A DNA stretch of 64,000 bases from Viola odorata (taxonomy: Eukaryota; Streptophyta; Magnoliopsida; Malpighiales; Violaceae). The translations under genes were made by a program, and so were the position numbers. Location: contig OY829542.1 in the NCBI GenBank assembly GCA_963691705.1, positions 29,808,579 through 29,872,578 on the forward strand, read 5' to 3'. Below are positions 51,252 to 63,671 of the stretch, in pieces. The notes beneath the pieces were generated by a model. The model was not told the DNA's origin and ran no database searches. It saw only the letters and a list, made by a program, of their open reading frames with translations. Numbering within the stretch: the first letter of the stretch is position 1; the number at the start of each line of letters is the position of its first letter.

Positions 51252-54200
51252 TCACTTCAAGATTTTAGATTCAATTTCTTCCAAACTCAACCCTTTAGTC
51301 TCTGGAACAACGGCTATCGAGAACCAGAGAGAAACCAAAGCTATACCCCCGAAAAGCAGGAAAAGGTTTTCGACACCGAGAAACTCCTGCAAAAGAAGAC
51401 ACATTGCAGACCATTCCATTACCAACGAGAGACATGACTTGTAATGACAATATTGGACTTAAAAAAACACATTCTTTAAAAGACATGAATACCTTCAATG
51501 GATAGAAAGCAAAGGTTACAATGGCATTGGATCCAAAGTTGGTAAGAACTGCAAGACTAATACCCTTTCCTCTTGTGCGAAGTGGGAAGATCTCCGACAC
51601 CATTAGCCAACTTATAGGCCCAAACGATATCTGAAAAGGCATTTCGAGAGAGAATATTTCTGGAATCAAACTTAATAATAACATGGTCAAGGAAATCAAA
51701 CCAAGATTTTGTTTTATCCCCTGTATTTTTTGTGATCTTCTTTCTTGCGACATAGGCAAGGAAAAAGTATGCGCTCTTGTTTCTAGTCCTGCTCTCGTTC
51801 CAGTTGCTGTTCGTATTCTAGTTCTTATTCTGGTTCTTGTTTATTTATTCTTTTCAAGTCACATGAAAATAAGAGTATCAAATGCCAAAAGCCAAGAGAT
51901 AAAAAGCATGCCTGGTAGCTGCCAACATAGAGAAGGAGAGCACCAACAGCAACCAAGGGTAATCCTCCAAGAAATTTGTAGTAAGCAGAAAGCAAAAATA
52001 GGGAAACAGCCTGCAATTATATACAAACAAGTAAAAGTTTACTATTGTGCTTTATGAAATGAATGTGTAAAATTATATGCTAGAGAAATAGATGCATACA
52101 ATGCCGCTGACACCTCCAATGAGTAACGGTCTTCTTCCAACTTCATCTACCTTTAGGACAGCTATCCAAGTCATCAGCAACTACAGAAGATGAATAAGCC
52201 ACAAATAGTGATCGGCGTTAAAATTCTGATTGCACAATTCAATGAGAAAAAAAGTTTGGAGGTACCTTGAATACACCAATCACCACTGAAACTCGGGTAG
52301 CATCAGCTGCAGCAGAGAATCCAGCACTCTTGAGCACATGAGAAAACAATACAAAAGAGGGTAAGGACATGAAGGAATGATTTGAAATGGAAAAGGTTGC
52401 ACATTTTTATGTCAAGTACCTGAAGGATTGGACCTGCGTAATAGAGAACACTTGGTTGCCCGGTTATCTGTGACAGTGGAGTCACAAGTCAGCTCACAAA
52501 TATGACACTCTGTGTACTCTCATATTTGTGAAAGACCAAAAGAATAAAGATCAATTTCGAAAGAGGATTGAAAAAGAGGACAAAGAAGAACCTGCTGAAA
52601 AAGCACCAAACCACCACCGATAATGAAGGCTTTCAAACTTGGTCCTTGGAACACCTCCAAGAAGCTCCCTTCAGATTCGTCCTCTGAATAGGCAGACTGC
52701 AACGAAGCAAAGGTTTCTTCTATTTGCTTCTCAGATACCTTGTCACCAGGAGGGCGGCCCCTAAGTTTGCTCAGGGCAGAAAGAGCCCTCTCTTTATAAT
52801 CTTGTAAAGATCCTTTACCTTGAGCTGCCCTGAGAAGTAACCAGCGTGGTGAGGGTGGTAGACTCCACATGCCTAGTCCCATAAGCAATGCAATCGGAAG
52901 ACCAACTCCATACATGTAACGCCAACCACCTACTGCATCAATCTGGAAACTTCCCACAAAATATCCCAACTGCAGGAAGAAGTTCATTAACTCAGCTCCT
53001 TCACAAGAAACCGAAAAGAAATGGTAGAAGCAAAATTCATCACAAATACCAAGATTCCCAGAACTATGAAGAGTTCCTTTAAAGATATTAGAGTTCCACG
53101 AATCTGTGATGGGCATGTTTCTGCAATATAGAGAGGGGCACCATGCATGGCCTGTTATATGACAACATTTTTAAGCAGTTAGGGACTAGTAAAAGGACAC
53201 CATAATACAATCAAACCCTACCAAAAGTAACAATTTCAACTTTTCAGTAGTAGCTCACCAAACCAATACCAGTGCCATAGAGAAGGCGTCCAACTAATAG
53301 TACCCCAAGACTGGGAGCATAGGCAGTGATCAGAGTACCAAGCGCATATAGCACAGCTGCTGTTATAAGTTCCCTCCTCCGTCCTTTATAAAAGAATAAA
53401 AACCAATTGGCTTAGAACAGTAGACACTCCAAAACTTTGAGATAAGCACACGACAAAAAAGTCATTACCTAGAAAATCTGCAATGGGATAGACAAGGAGG
53501 GAACCGAAAAGAGCTCCATAAAGAGAACCACTAACCTACATGCAAAGGAAGCCAGATATAATGGGAGACTGAAATATTTGCCAGAAAATACAATTACCTT
53601 CCATAGATAATTTAGACATTAGGACACAAAAAACGTACCACGAGACCGAGTTGAATAGCTGAAAGGTTGAACCATGTTGTACCGCTGAGGTCAGGCGACT
53701 GATAAATTGAGCAATTAACAAATCACGTTTAACTACAGCAGGTTATTGTGTCATCAATAAGCTCAACTATCGGTGATATGTAAAATGCGTAAGAGTATAA
53801 GAAGTAAAGAACCGGTAAGTCAGATAGGTAAGCACCTGCAACGACAGGGTAGCACCAGAAGTTGCACCAATGTCATACCCAAACAGCAGTCCTCCCAATG
53901 CTGGGAACAGAAACCTAAAATCCAATAGAACCCAACTTTCAACAGAACTCATCAAATCAAACAGATACTACAAACAAAAAAGTTTGGATAGAAAATTCGG
54001 CAGCACGAAACAAAATCTTGCATCAATTCATGACTTACCCACCAAGATTAGTTCCAGTGTCAAATTAAGCAGCTGTTTCCGATACATAGCAAAAACTTCG
54101 TAAAATGGAAGAAACAAAAACAGTACTAACTCACGGCAAAATGACGGAAGACCAGGAAAAGGATTCTTGATCGGTGGTGTCAGGTACAAGCGACTGTGCG

Positions 54201-54518
54201 TCATCTGCAGCAGAACACTCCAGCTGCACAGCAAAATTCAAAATCAGAATCAAAACATTTCTTACAGATTTGAAAGACCCAGAAGCGACTGTACTTTAAA
54301 TGGATTATTACATTGAATCTTAGTTTGTGGCTGGACATGGATGAAGGTTGTCCTAAGAACATGGGAATCTTGGAGGATTCGAAAGGAGCGGCAGCTTTAA
54401 GAATTGGGTTGGAGCAGAAGAAGAGAGCGCGTGAGGTGGGTTTTGGTTTCAGTTTCGGTTTCGGTTTCGGACAGTAGCAGAGTAAGGGAAGTGAAGTGGT
54501 TAAGGCACAGTAAGCCAT
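51252..54518 (-). CDS. pSuT: Plastidic sugar transporter (D-xylose-proton symporter-like 3, chloroplastic)
   Basis: Fourteen exons (minus): 54518-54312, 54223-54135, 53914-53836, 53698-53639, 53535-53469, 53383-53259, 53151-53050, 52969-52592, 52467-52420, 52328-52266, 52180-52100, 52010-51912, 51630-51493, 51386-51252. They add up to 1671 nt, 556 residues, with phases agreeing throughout. Arabidopsis At5g59250 as I remember it has nearly the same length. The first ~90 residues look like a chloroplast transit peptide (Lys/Pro-rich, no membrane segment). Then comes a 12-helix major facilitator: FPALGGLLFGYD, GRRRE split by intron 5, PSPRWLLLRA, QQITGQPSVLYYAG, GRRPLLIGG, SEIFPLRTRGKG, PETKG near the end. 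The Arabidopsis homologue is described as moving sugar across the inner plastid envelope. Introns are 80-281 nt and GT-AG, except intron 12 (GC-AG). No stop or frameshift, so probably functional. Confidence 0.93.
51631..51911 (-). other. GC-AG intron (intron 12) of the sugar transporter gene
   Basis: Exon 12 ends SYQ and is followed by CAG|GCATGC. The acceptor TTTTCAG precedes ISFGPISW. Joining there restores the family-conserved sequence and phase exactly, and no GT donor gives that. Confidence 0.8.
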
Positions 54519-55166
54519 TGGGAAATGGCGATAACTACGAGATCAGACTCGGACAGTTGTACGAAGATCAGACGGTTGGCAGTTATCGTGTTCCCGCTCT
54601 TTATTATCTTCTATTCTATTCTTTCTACTAGCAGTCTAGTTGTAGTACTACTAATACTAGATTCTATTTTGCGGCTTTACTCTGCTTTCATTTTTTTCCT
54701 GTATTTTTCATTTTTCATCGTTTTCATGTACCGAGAGAGTATTTTATTGCTTTCTTAAATATCTCACCGGAGCCCACTAACGGACAATAACTGGATGCGT
54801 TCTTCTGTTGCTCTTCAGTCTACCTTTCTGAATTCACTCACTCCCTTGTTTTTTTTCAACATTTTCTTCAAACATGAGGTAAGTTCACTCGTTTTTTTTT
54901 TGTCTTTGATATTAATTTTTCTTATCTTCAATTTCAACAACACACAAGGTTAGTGTAAACTAAAATCACAAGTAGGGATTTAGCATTATGAGTCGAGGTT
55001 AACCAACGCGTTTATAAAGTCATGAAGCCATTAAAGTTGGAACCAATAATAATCACATGTTATTTAATTTGATTTTGATATCTTTCTTTTAGGCTAGACT
55101 ACCAAGTGTTTCAATATTAATTCTCTTGTTATTTTCATTTTGAGTCAACTTAGTTGTGAATTCAGT
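54519..55166 (-). promoter_or_regulatory. Upstream region of the sugar transporter gene
   Basis: Should hold the 5' UTR and promoter. No clear TATA box in the first 150 bases. The plus-strand frame 54525-54758 has no recognised domain. Confidence 0.35.
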
Positions 55167-55168
55167 TA

Positions 55169-55428
55169 CTCCCTCCGTTTTCAATTAACTGTCATTTTTT
55201 TATGGATTCTTACTGTTTATAATACTTGTCATTTTATGTTTTCCGAAAAATATATTTTGTGCAAATGATAATTTTCTTTTATGCATCAACCCAATTTGAC
55301 GATGGTGTGGTAATTTAAGTGGAAATTAAGAGTAAAAATGAAACAATGTGGAATAAAATAAGATCAAAGATCATTGTCCTACAGATTTTTACTATTTCAA
55401 AACGTCGTTTAATTGAAAACAGAGGGAG
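55169..55428. mobile_element. Stowaway-type MITE (260 bp)
   Basis: Terminal inverted repeats CTCCCTCCGTTTTCAATTAA and its complement TTAATTGAAAACAGAGGGAG, flanked by TA on both sides (55167-55168 and 55429-55430). AT-rich and non-coding. Confidence 0.9.
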
Positions 55429-55856
55429 TATTTTTTATAATTTATTTATTTTTTATTAACTGTAATACTATTGGAGTAGACATCATTATTTTCAGATTTT
55501 CGAAACCCTCTCTATGTTCCATTATTTTTGAACACCTAATAGTTTGCATTGCAGACTGCAAACCTAACTCCGGAATAAATCCTATTATAAGTATCGTTGC
55601 ACGGTTTTCCGCTCTTATGATTGTTGCAGCATGCGGTCATGTTAATGGTTTAAGGAGTTGATTCTTTTTGGTTAATGATATTGATGTATTCGAATTATCG
55701 TAATGATTTGGCTATATATTTTCTACGATCAAATAAATTAATTATAAATTACATAGAAAATCGTAAAGCGTCATTTATTTGAAACCAAACATTTCTTTTT
55801 AAAACATCATCTATTCCAAACCGAAAAAAGTATTAGTTATTGATGTACTCGAATTA
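55429..55856. other. Intergenic AT-rich region
   Basis: No supported gene. A direct repeat of about 40 bp (TTGATGTATTCGAATTATCG near 55680 and TTGATGTACTCGAATTATCC near 55843) brackets a Stowaway-like stretch, possibly a decayed MITE. Confidence 0.4.
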
Positions 55857-57285
55857 TCCTATTAATTTGGCTCATGTATCTTTTTTTTGTCCCGATTTAG
55901 CCCCTCCACTACTTATCGCGTATTAATCCGGCGGCCCCTCCCCCCTAACGGCGTGCTAAAGTGACCATTAACTAAGCATACACGACACTTTTTATATTAT
56001 TTTTATGATATAACGCTTCAAGTTAAATGTCACGTCAGTAATTTATTTTTATAAAAAAAAATATAAAAAATATAAAAAAAAATTCAGGAAAATGTTTAAA
56101 ATTTCTCAAAAAAATCAGAAAAACTCATAATTTCAAAGTAATTCAAGAAAAAATAAAATAAATTTAAAAAACTGATATAGTTTTTTTAAATATAAAAAAA
56201 TAAAAAAAATAAAATTATTAAAAATACAACGATATTAGTTTTTTTAATTTAATTTAATTTTTTCTTGAATTATTTCAAAATTTTGAATTTTTCTGTTTTT
56301 TCCGTGAGAAATTTTAAATATTTTCTTCAATATTTTCATTTTTTTGGAAATTATTTATTATTCTTTATTTTTATTTTAAAAAATTACTAAAGCGCCACAT
56401 CATAAAAAATAATATAGAAAATATCATGTATGCATAATTAATGGCCACGTATACAACGTTCGAGCCAAGACCCCGAGCTCGGGGGCACTTAATAACTTTA
56501 TTAAAAAAATTAAAAATTATATTATAATTAAAAAAATTACAATTGCATACAACACGAGTTTACGTTTTGAAAAAGCGTTGAATGATATCAAATGCATCTT
56601 TTTCTAAGTAACCAAAGGATTAATATTATTTGAAAGATAAATTAATTGAAATAAATAATTTATTTACCTTATATTCTTTTCTAAGCAATGCACTTCGAAT
56701 TTCTTATTCTTTTTACTTTAATTTTTTTTCAAAATTGGAATTTTGTTGTTTCTAAGAAAAAAATAGGGAGTAAGGAGAGAGAAGGAAAATGAATAGAGAT
56801 TAGAGATTAAAGATGGTGAGGTAATGGAGTAAATGGGTTATTTTACATTTTCTAAGCTTCTCTTGTAAGGTTTTGTATATTTTGTTGGTTTGAGTATTAA
56901 AAACTTAATTTATTTTATCACTTGATTTATCTATATAAATATATAGAATATTTTTTTAAGTATATTAAGTGCAAAATGACTTATTTATATATAAAAAAAT
57001 AAGTAAGTGCAAAATGACCTAATTTTTTTTTCAATGTATAATAAATTGAAAGATTAGAGTTTTAGGGTGTGCACCATGAAATTTGAGGGGATCCTTATGT
57101 GTTAATAAGGTTATCCTTAAAAAAAAAAGACATAAAATGAAAAACAATATCTAGCATGCCCCCTCAGTTCAACATGTCTCTGCCACTATACGTATACACG
57201 ACGTTAGGAGGAGGGAATAAATTAATACATAAGCAATGGAGGGGGAAAATTCGGACAAAAAAAATATAAAGGCCAAATTAATAAG
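55857..57285. mobile_element. Non-autonomous DNA element with long inverted repeats
   Basis: The left 90-100 bases (TATTAATTTGGCTC ... TTTTTTTTGTCCCGATTTAG ... CCCCTCC) are repeated inverted at about 57190-57285. A second inverted pair lies inside (55962-56025 against 56387-56450, with CCATTAACTAAGCATACACG). No ORF. Long inverted repeats recall Mutator-like or foldback elements, but I could not fix a target duplication. Confidence 0.5.
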
Positions 57286-57309
57286 GTAATTCTAGTAGTA
57301 CAAGGATAT

Positions 57310-57779
57310 TAGAGGTGGCAAAATGGTACCACTGGTTGAGTCATGGGACTAATTGAAATTGAAAAATCAGCCCCGGTCCGACTCATGAATTCTGAAAATT
57401 GGACCCAACCCTGTTTTTGTAAAATTTATTTTGGGTCTGAATTTCGGGTATTTGTATAACCTGAAATTATCAAACTTTCCAAAACAACTCCATCTTTCAA
57501 ACCACAACTCAATTCAATTCAAACCATAATTCAAGTTAATCAATAACATCAATCCAAAGTAATTTATAATGATAGCATCCAGAAAATAACAAAAAAAAAT
57601 GAGAATTTTTTTACACAGAGTTGAGTGAAATGTGAATAAAATGGGTTATCTCAATGGGTCACGAATATACGGGACCAGAATATGACGATACCGTATATAA
57701 AATTGGTCCAAAAAATTAGTCCCGATCCTATCGAAACCGGTACTAACAGAACAGGTCAAAACTAAAATTACCACCCATA
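57310..57779. mobile_element. hAT-type MITE (about 470 bp)
   Basis: Imperfect inverted ends TAGAGGTGGCAAAATGG and the complement of AAAATTACCACCCATA. Flanking 8-mers AAGGATAT (57302-57309) and ACGGATAC (57780-57787) agree at six of eight positions. Non-coding. Confidence 0.55.
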
Positions 57780-57836
57780 ACGGATACTAATAATATCATT
57801 AACCCATTCTTTTTTATTCCTTAGGCGCTTCTGAAT

Positions 57837-58014
57837 GTGAATGGGCTAGATAATGTACTAGTTAATTTCATTTATGATCAAGCTTTTATGTTCGAAGGTA
57901 ACAAAAGAAGAGAAAATTAACTACTTCATAAATGAAATTAACTACTTCATTACCTTCGATTACCTCACCGATCTTTAAAAAATGGAATTAACTAGTACAT
58001 TATCTAGCCCATTA
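57837..58014. mobile_element. Foldback repeat, probable MITE (about 178 bp)
   Basis: Arms GGGCTAGATAATGTACTAGT followed by TAATTTCATT, and the near-perfect complement at 57979-58014. A further inner inverted pair AAATGAAATTAACTACTTCA sits between them. Confidence 0.55.
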
Positions 58015-58096
58015 CCGGACTAAAATGCTAATATTATAAGCAATTCAATGACATAGTTTATTCGGTAATAAAAAAATTACCTTCGATTCTTATATG

Positions 58097-59781
58097 CAGT
58101 GTTATTAGAATCGGATCGGACCGGTCGGTCCGGCCAGTTCAATTGGGCTTTTTTCTATTTTCGGTCCGATTCAGCCTGCCGATTCGATGACTGAGGAAAA
58201 CGACACCATTTCCAATCCAAACCCAGCCAATTAAACCGACCATCATCTCTCACGGCCGAAACAACCCACTACCACCACCAAACCACCCATTTTCGTCCTC
58301 CGATCCACACCAATCACCACGCCACGCTAAAAAACTCACCAAAACCGACCCGAATCACCACAGCCAAACCATCGCCGAATCCTCGCCGCCACCACAACCG
58401 ACCGCCGATTTCCTCAAATTACCACCGATCTCCTCTCCGATCCACAACTACCACCGATCTTCAGTGCGATCCTCTCTCATGAAAGAGTCAGTCTCTGATC
58501 TAGGCTTTTTGTTGATGATCATATATAAACGGAAATGGGTTTTGCTTGGTGTAGCTTGGAAGGGGAAAAGAAATGGAAAAAAAGAAAAGGAAAAGGAAAA
58601 GGAAAAGGAAAAAGATTGGATTTTTAGATCGTGAAGAGAGGGAAAGGAAAGGAAAGGAAAGGTTTGAGTTTTTATGTTTCTGCGTTCTTATGTGTGTGAG
58701 AGAGAGAAGGGAGAAATGAGTGAATTTGATGGGAGGGATTGAGGGAGATTGTTTATTTTTATTTTTAAGGGTTTTTAACTTTTTATTACTAATAGGCTAA
58801 TAGCTCATTATCATTTTTCTTTTTTTCTTGGATCAAAAGTTCAAAACCCATTAACTTTGTGGGCCTATAGCACACTAAAAGGATTTACATAGAAAGGGTG
58901 CAAATAAAATATATATAAAATTAAAAAAATTGAGGAGTCATATTAATTAATAAATTACATAAAAGATAGAATAATTTAAATTTTAAAGATTTACAAAAGA
59001 GTTCAAAATTATAAGGTGATGCAAAATATAGCTGATTATTACTTAAAATGAGGAGGATTAATTTGCATATATATATATATATATACACATTAATATTTTA
59101 ATACTATATTTTCAAGAAAATAAATATTTTAGAAAATCTTAAATTTTATGTGTTTAATTTACTATTTTTTTGTTCTTTTTTTTTGTTCTTGTAAATATGT
59201 TTTACATGAAAAACACACATGCTTATAATAAATACTATTTGTATAATTTTCTTGGATGGAGGTAATTAGTATCCTAATTCGTTAATCTATAAATATCTCA
59301 CTTGGTTAATTACATTTCTTTTATCAAGATGGAGTTATATTGAAAATTTAATTTTCATATATTTTCTAATTTCTCTTATGTTTTGTGGCTTAGTTCTTTT
59401 CCTATAATTATAATACATGTTTAATTTCAAATGAATTTTATGAGTGATAAAATTAACATATAGTATGCTAGTTCGTATGATTTTATTTTTGTTATATGGT
59501 ACAAATGTCTCTTAATAAACAAGTGTGTTTGAATTTTGAATATCATTTCACTTGAATGTTGGATTGTTTCTTTATTTTTAACTTTTGATCTACTTGATAT
59601 TTTATTTTTATATATTATAAAATGCTACAGTAAAAAAACCAGCCGGTTCAATCCGATTTAATCGTCTAAGATTGACCGGTTTAATGTGTGAACGGTTCAG
59701 AACGGACCAACATCTACAATCCGGTTGAACCACCAAATTTGCGTTTCCGGTTCTTTATCCGGTCCGGTTCTGATAACTATG
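58097..59781. mobile_element. Non-autonomous hAT-like element (1685 bp)
   Basis: Begins CAGTGTTATTAGAATCGGAT and ends with the complement of CATAGTTATCAGAACCGGAC. Flanking 8-mers CTTATATG (58089-58096) and CTTATATA (59782-59789) match at seven positions. CAGTGTTA-like ends and 8-bp duplications are typical of hAT. Both ends are rich in CCGGTCCGGTT motifs in inverted orientation. No transposase frame. The left part (58200-58480) is C/A-rich with CACCACC and CCGATC motifs, followed by a GAAAAG microsatellite. Confidence 0.65.
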
Positions 59782-59789
59782 CTTATATA

Positions 59790-60249
59790 GGTCAACAAAA
59801 CTAGTTAATATTTTTATACAATACTTGTTGGAGATGATTGAAGAAGAAAATAGTTAAAATATTTTAAGTATGATTCCCTTTTGTTTTAAGAAAATGTAAT
59901 CAAACAAAATTTTGTACTCCCATCATATTAAAATGTCGTTCTACAGAAGGGAGGATGGTCTCATTACATGTCGTTTTGCTTTTTTTTTTTATCCTGCAAT
60001 TTCCACATTGCCCCTACTCCATCCTCAAAGATGTCGCTCAGCTTTAGGTCAAATCAATTGGAGTTTTGGTGAGTTGTGAGGGATTTGAGTTCGGAGAAAG
60101 TTGTGTTGGAGGGAAATGAAATGTATTAAGGAGGGAATTGAAAATTTTAAGGCATTAAAAAATCATTTTAACCCACATCTCTCCTACCTCATCACTCAAT
60201 TCACTAACTGTGCTTCATCTTCAAAACCCATCTCCATCTTCTGAAGTTT
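59790..60249. other. Intergenic region, nothing recognised
   Basis: No supported gene. There is a T-run near 59980. Confidence 0.4.
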
Positions 60250-60776
60250 TAATGAAGGGTGTGGATTGGTAGGATGGCTTATAATCCGATAATATTGTTA
60301 AATTCGACGATTCCATGAACATGATTGTCATGGACTCAGTTGGAATGGAAGAATAAGCAGCTGCTACGGTGGTGAAGGAAAAGAATGGAGTAGAGGAATG
60401 CATTCTAGACTAGATTGTGGGGGATACATATGATAGAGATGAAGATTTGATCTCGGTAGATGAGGAAGCAGTTGAGGAAATATCTTTTGGGTTGAAAGGT
60501 GTTTCTGGGTTGAAGGGATCGTTTGATCTCCATTTTCATGTTGTTAATCAACTGAAAGTTGAATTGATCAATAGTTCCAAAATCCCATTGGATTTCAATC
60601 TCAATGAACTCTGTTTTGAAGCACAACAAATGCAAGATAAATTGGTTATTGCTCCCAAAATTTCATTGAATTTTGATCTAAATAAATTGATTGCTACTGG
60701 TCTGCACACATATGATCCAAGGTGGGAAATGATCTTCATTAGATTGTTGCATATTTATGTTCCACAATTTTATTAA
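60250..60776 (+). pseudogene. Gene-like frame of unknown identity
   Basis: A plus frame with several early stops becomes open from 60417 (no early ATG) to 60776. The peptide is acidic (DRDEDLISVDEEAVEEISFG) and has a repeated phrase: KIPLDFNLNELCF and KISLNFDLNKLIA about 33 residues apart. No family recognised. It could be a relic gene or retropseudogene, or chance. Confidence 0.3.
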
Positions 60777-61319
60777 TCGAAAGTGGTATGATGACTGTAT
60801 ATGTTTAAGAAGTTTTTTGTTTGGGTTTTGGGGGATATAATTAGGTTTAATTTTGAAGATCCTGAATGATAAATTTTGGTGTAATTAAACCCATGTTTGA
60901 ATTGTGAATTTTGTTGCCAATAGATTGAATGCAGTTTCTGGTTTTAGTTTTTGAAGATGTTGTTTTTTTGGTATCCCGTGTCTCCTGGTGAATTTTTCAG
61001 TTCTTCATAAATTTTCAGTTTTTTAGTCTTATTGAATTTCTAGTTTTGTAAAGGTTGATACTCTTTAATAAAAGTTGCATAATCTTATGGCTTGTAGATT
61101 GTTAACTAATGGACTACACTAATTATAAACCCACGACTAATGTTCCTGGTTTGTTAGCAACACAACTTCAATTGCAAAAGGTAACAAAAACTTTGGCAGA
61201 ACACAAACCATTTGAACTTCATTGTCCACACTCATTCCATTCATCAAACAGTAGGTGCATTGAAGGAAACAAGTCGAGATTAAAAAGCATAAAAATATGG
61301 CTAAATTAAACATAATTTA

Positions 61320-61754
61320 GTCAATTAAGGGAATGGTAAGCATGTCATTCCCCAACCTATTAAGAACATCATTTGCAGCTCTAACAGTTTGCAGTGTCAA
61401 CTGCAAAAGAACTCTCTTCTGCTCCAGCATGGCAATTGCAGCTTCCAAGTGAACCAGACAGTCCCCAATTGAGTCCACAACCTAAATTGCTCCATCCCCT
61501 CCATCTTCCATATTGCCCTCTTCCTTTTTCAGCCTCAAGGTTTCATCCCTATTTTCTAAGCTATTTATATCCAGCTGTGTTAGTAGGATCTTGTGTTCCA
61601 GCACAACAATATCATCATTGAGATGCCCACTGACCCCTCCAATGGAGTTGAGGAACATCTGCTTCTCTACAATGTTCATGATGAAGCCCCTGCAAAAAAT
61701 AGAAACACAAGAGGAAGCAAAATGGAAGAGGAAAGCAAGAGCAGAAAATAACAA
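61320..61754 (-). pseudogene. Possible gene fragment, Leu-rich helical peptide
   Basis: The minus strand reads EKQMFLNSIGGVSGHLNDDI, then VLEHKILLTQLDINSLENR, a stop, then VVDSIGDCLVHLEAAIAML and EQKRVLLQLTLQTVRAANDV. The stop lies in CAATTTAG|GTTGTG, which looks like an exon edge. Amphipathic helical character and similarity between the two halves suggest real coding ancestry. I do not recognise the family. Confidence 0.35.
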
Positions 61755-61796
61755 AGGAAAGTTGGATTTCTTACGAGAAAATGGTAATATGAACAG

Positions 61797-63655
61797 ATGG
61801 GATACAATGAATATATAGAAGAGCTGGAATCACTGTGGATTAAGGAAGAGAAGCACTGGCACAAGCGCAGCAAAATAAAATGGCTTACTTACAATGATAT
61901 GAATACCCGATTTTTCCACGCTTCAGCTACGCAAAGGAGATGTTGCAATAAAATAGTGAAGCTTAAAGATGTTATGGGAAATTGGATTGAGAAAGAAGAG
62001 GAGATAGAGGAAGAAATTGTCAATTTCTATAAGTCTTTATACTCTTCTGACAGACTTATTATGGAAGAAACAGTTCTAGGTGCAATTCCGAGCTTGGTTA
62101 CCAATGAAATTAATGAAGCACGAATCAGTGATGTTTCTGAGGAAGAGATAAAAGAGGCAGTTTTTGGGTTGGGTTATCCAGGGTCTTTCTATCAAAAGTA
62201 TTGGGAGAAAGTGAAGATAGAGGTGATCGAGACTGTTAAGAATTTCTTTCTTACTGGTTTTCTGTTAAAAGAGCTTAACTCCACCTATCTTTCTCTGATA
62301 CCTAAAGTTGGAGGTCCTATCCATATTACGCAGTATCGCCAATTTGCCTCTGTAATTTCCTGTACAAGGTCATTACAAGAATCATCTCGAATAGACTAAG
62401 TATCTGGCTCCCTCGTGTAGTTACTTGCAATCAATCAGCTTAAGGAAGATGTATCTAAGATAATATGGTGATTGCTCACGAAGCATTCCACAGATTGAGA
62501 TTGAACAGAAAGAGGAAGAAGGAGTTTATGGCGGTGGAGCTAGATATGAAGAACGAGTACGACAGATTAGAATGGTCCTTTCTAGAGGAAGTTCTAAGAA
62601 GACTTGGCTTTGCAGAGAGATGGATAAGCTTGATTATGCAATGTGTCAACAGTTTCTTATTGCATCTTGATTAATGGGAAGCCATCTCCATTTTTCCTTC
62701 CCTCTAGAGGCCTCAGACAAGGTGATCCCCCGTCTCCCCTCCTCTTCATCCTTGCTTCAGATTATTTATCCAGAATAGAAATGTTAAACTCAGTTGCAAA
62801 GCAATAGAAGGGTATAAGATCACTCGTTTCTACCCTCAAATTTCTCACATTCTATATGCAGATGATACCTTGCTTTTTGGTGAAGCTACTACCAAAGAAG
62901 TTCCTTCTTTCAAAGAAGTCCTTTATGCATATTGTACACCCGTCAGGCAATTAATTTTGATAAATCAGGGGTTGTCTTTGGGTCCAACATCTGTAGGAGC
63001 AGTAAGAAATAGGTGTGCAGGGTTTTGGGAATTCAAGAAGCTGTGAGTGGAGGTACTTTACCTAGGTCTACCAACCTCTTGGGGAAAAATCCAAGAAACA
63101 TACCTTGTCCTTCCTGCGAGAGAGAATTTGGCTCAAGTTGCAGTCATGGAAAGGAAAATTGTCAACCCAGGGGGGAAGAAAGGAGCTCCTCAAAGCAATC
63201 ATCACTGCTATACCCACGTATACTATGGCATTATTCAAACTTCCAAAAAAATATATGTTAGGATATGAATGCTTTGATGAATAAATTCTTCTGGGGTCGT
63301 AATTCTGAGGAAAAATGAGTCAATTGGCTCAGATGGAATCGTATGGCTTATCCCAAGTTAGAGGGTGGTTTGGGTTTCAAGGAGTTAGGGAATTTTAACA
63401 CTACTTTGCTGGCAAAACAGGGGTGGAGGATTCTCAAATCCCTTCACAGCCTTTGGGTTAGAATTTTGAAAGGGATTTACTTTCCAAGGGCTGATTTCTT
63501 ACGGTATAAGAAGAATGGATGTGCCTCGTGGCTATGACAGAGTTTATTGCAGGGGAGAGAGCTCCTTCAATAAGGTTTGAGATGGAATGTGGGCAATGGG
63601 CAGAGTATTAATATATGGGAGGACCCATGGATCCCTTGTTGGAGTCCAGCTCATA
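61797..63655 (+). pseudogene. Truncated LINE (plant L1-type) reverse transcriptase relic
   Basis: Starts inside ORF2 with KIKWLTYNDMNTRFFHASAT, the usual linker after the endonuclease. RT pieces follow: [50 protein letters not shown], and a YADD active site at 62855-62866. LAYPKLEGGLGF-like and LWVRILKGIYFP segments lead into INIWEDPWIP of the zf-RVT region. At least six frame changes or stops. No endonuclease, 3' end or poly(A) tail is seen. Confidence 0.85.
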
Positions 63656-63671
63656 TTGGCTAAAGGAGATT

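Noticed and set aside
54525..54758. Plus-strand membrane-like ORF divergent to the transporter gene
   Set aside because: It lies in the 5' UTR/promoter and is hydrophobic because the DNA is T-rich. No homology recognised.
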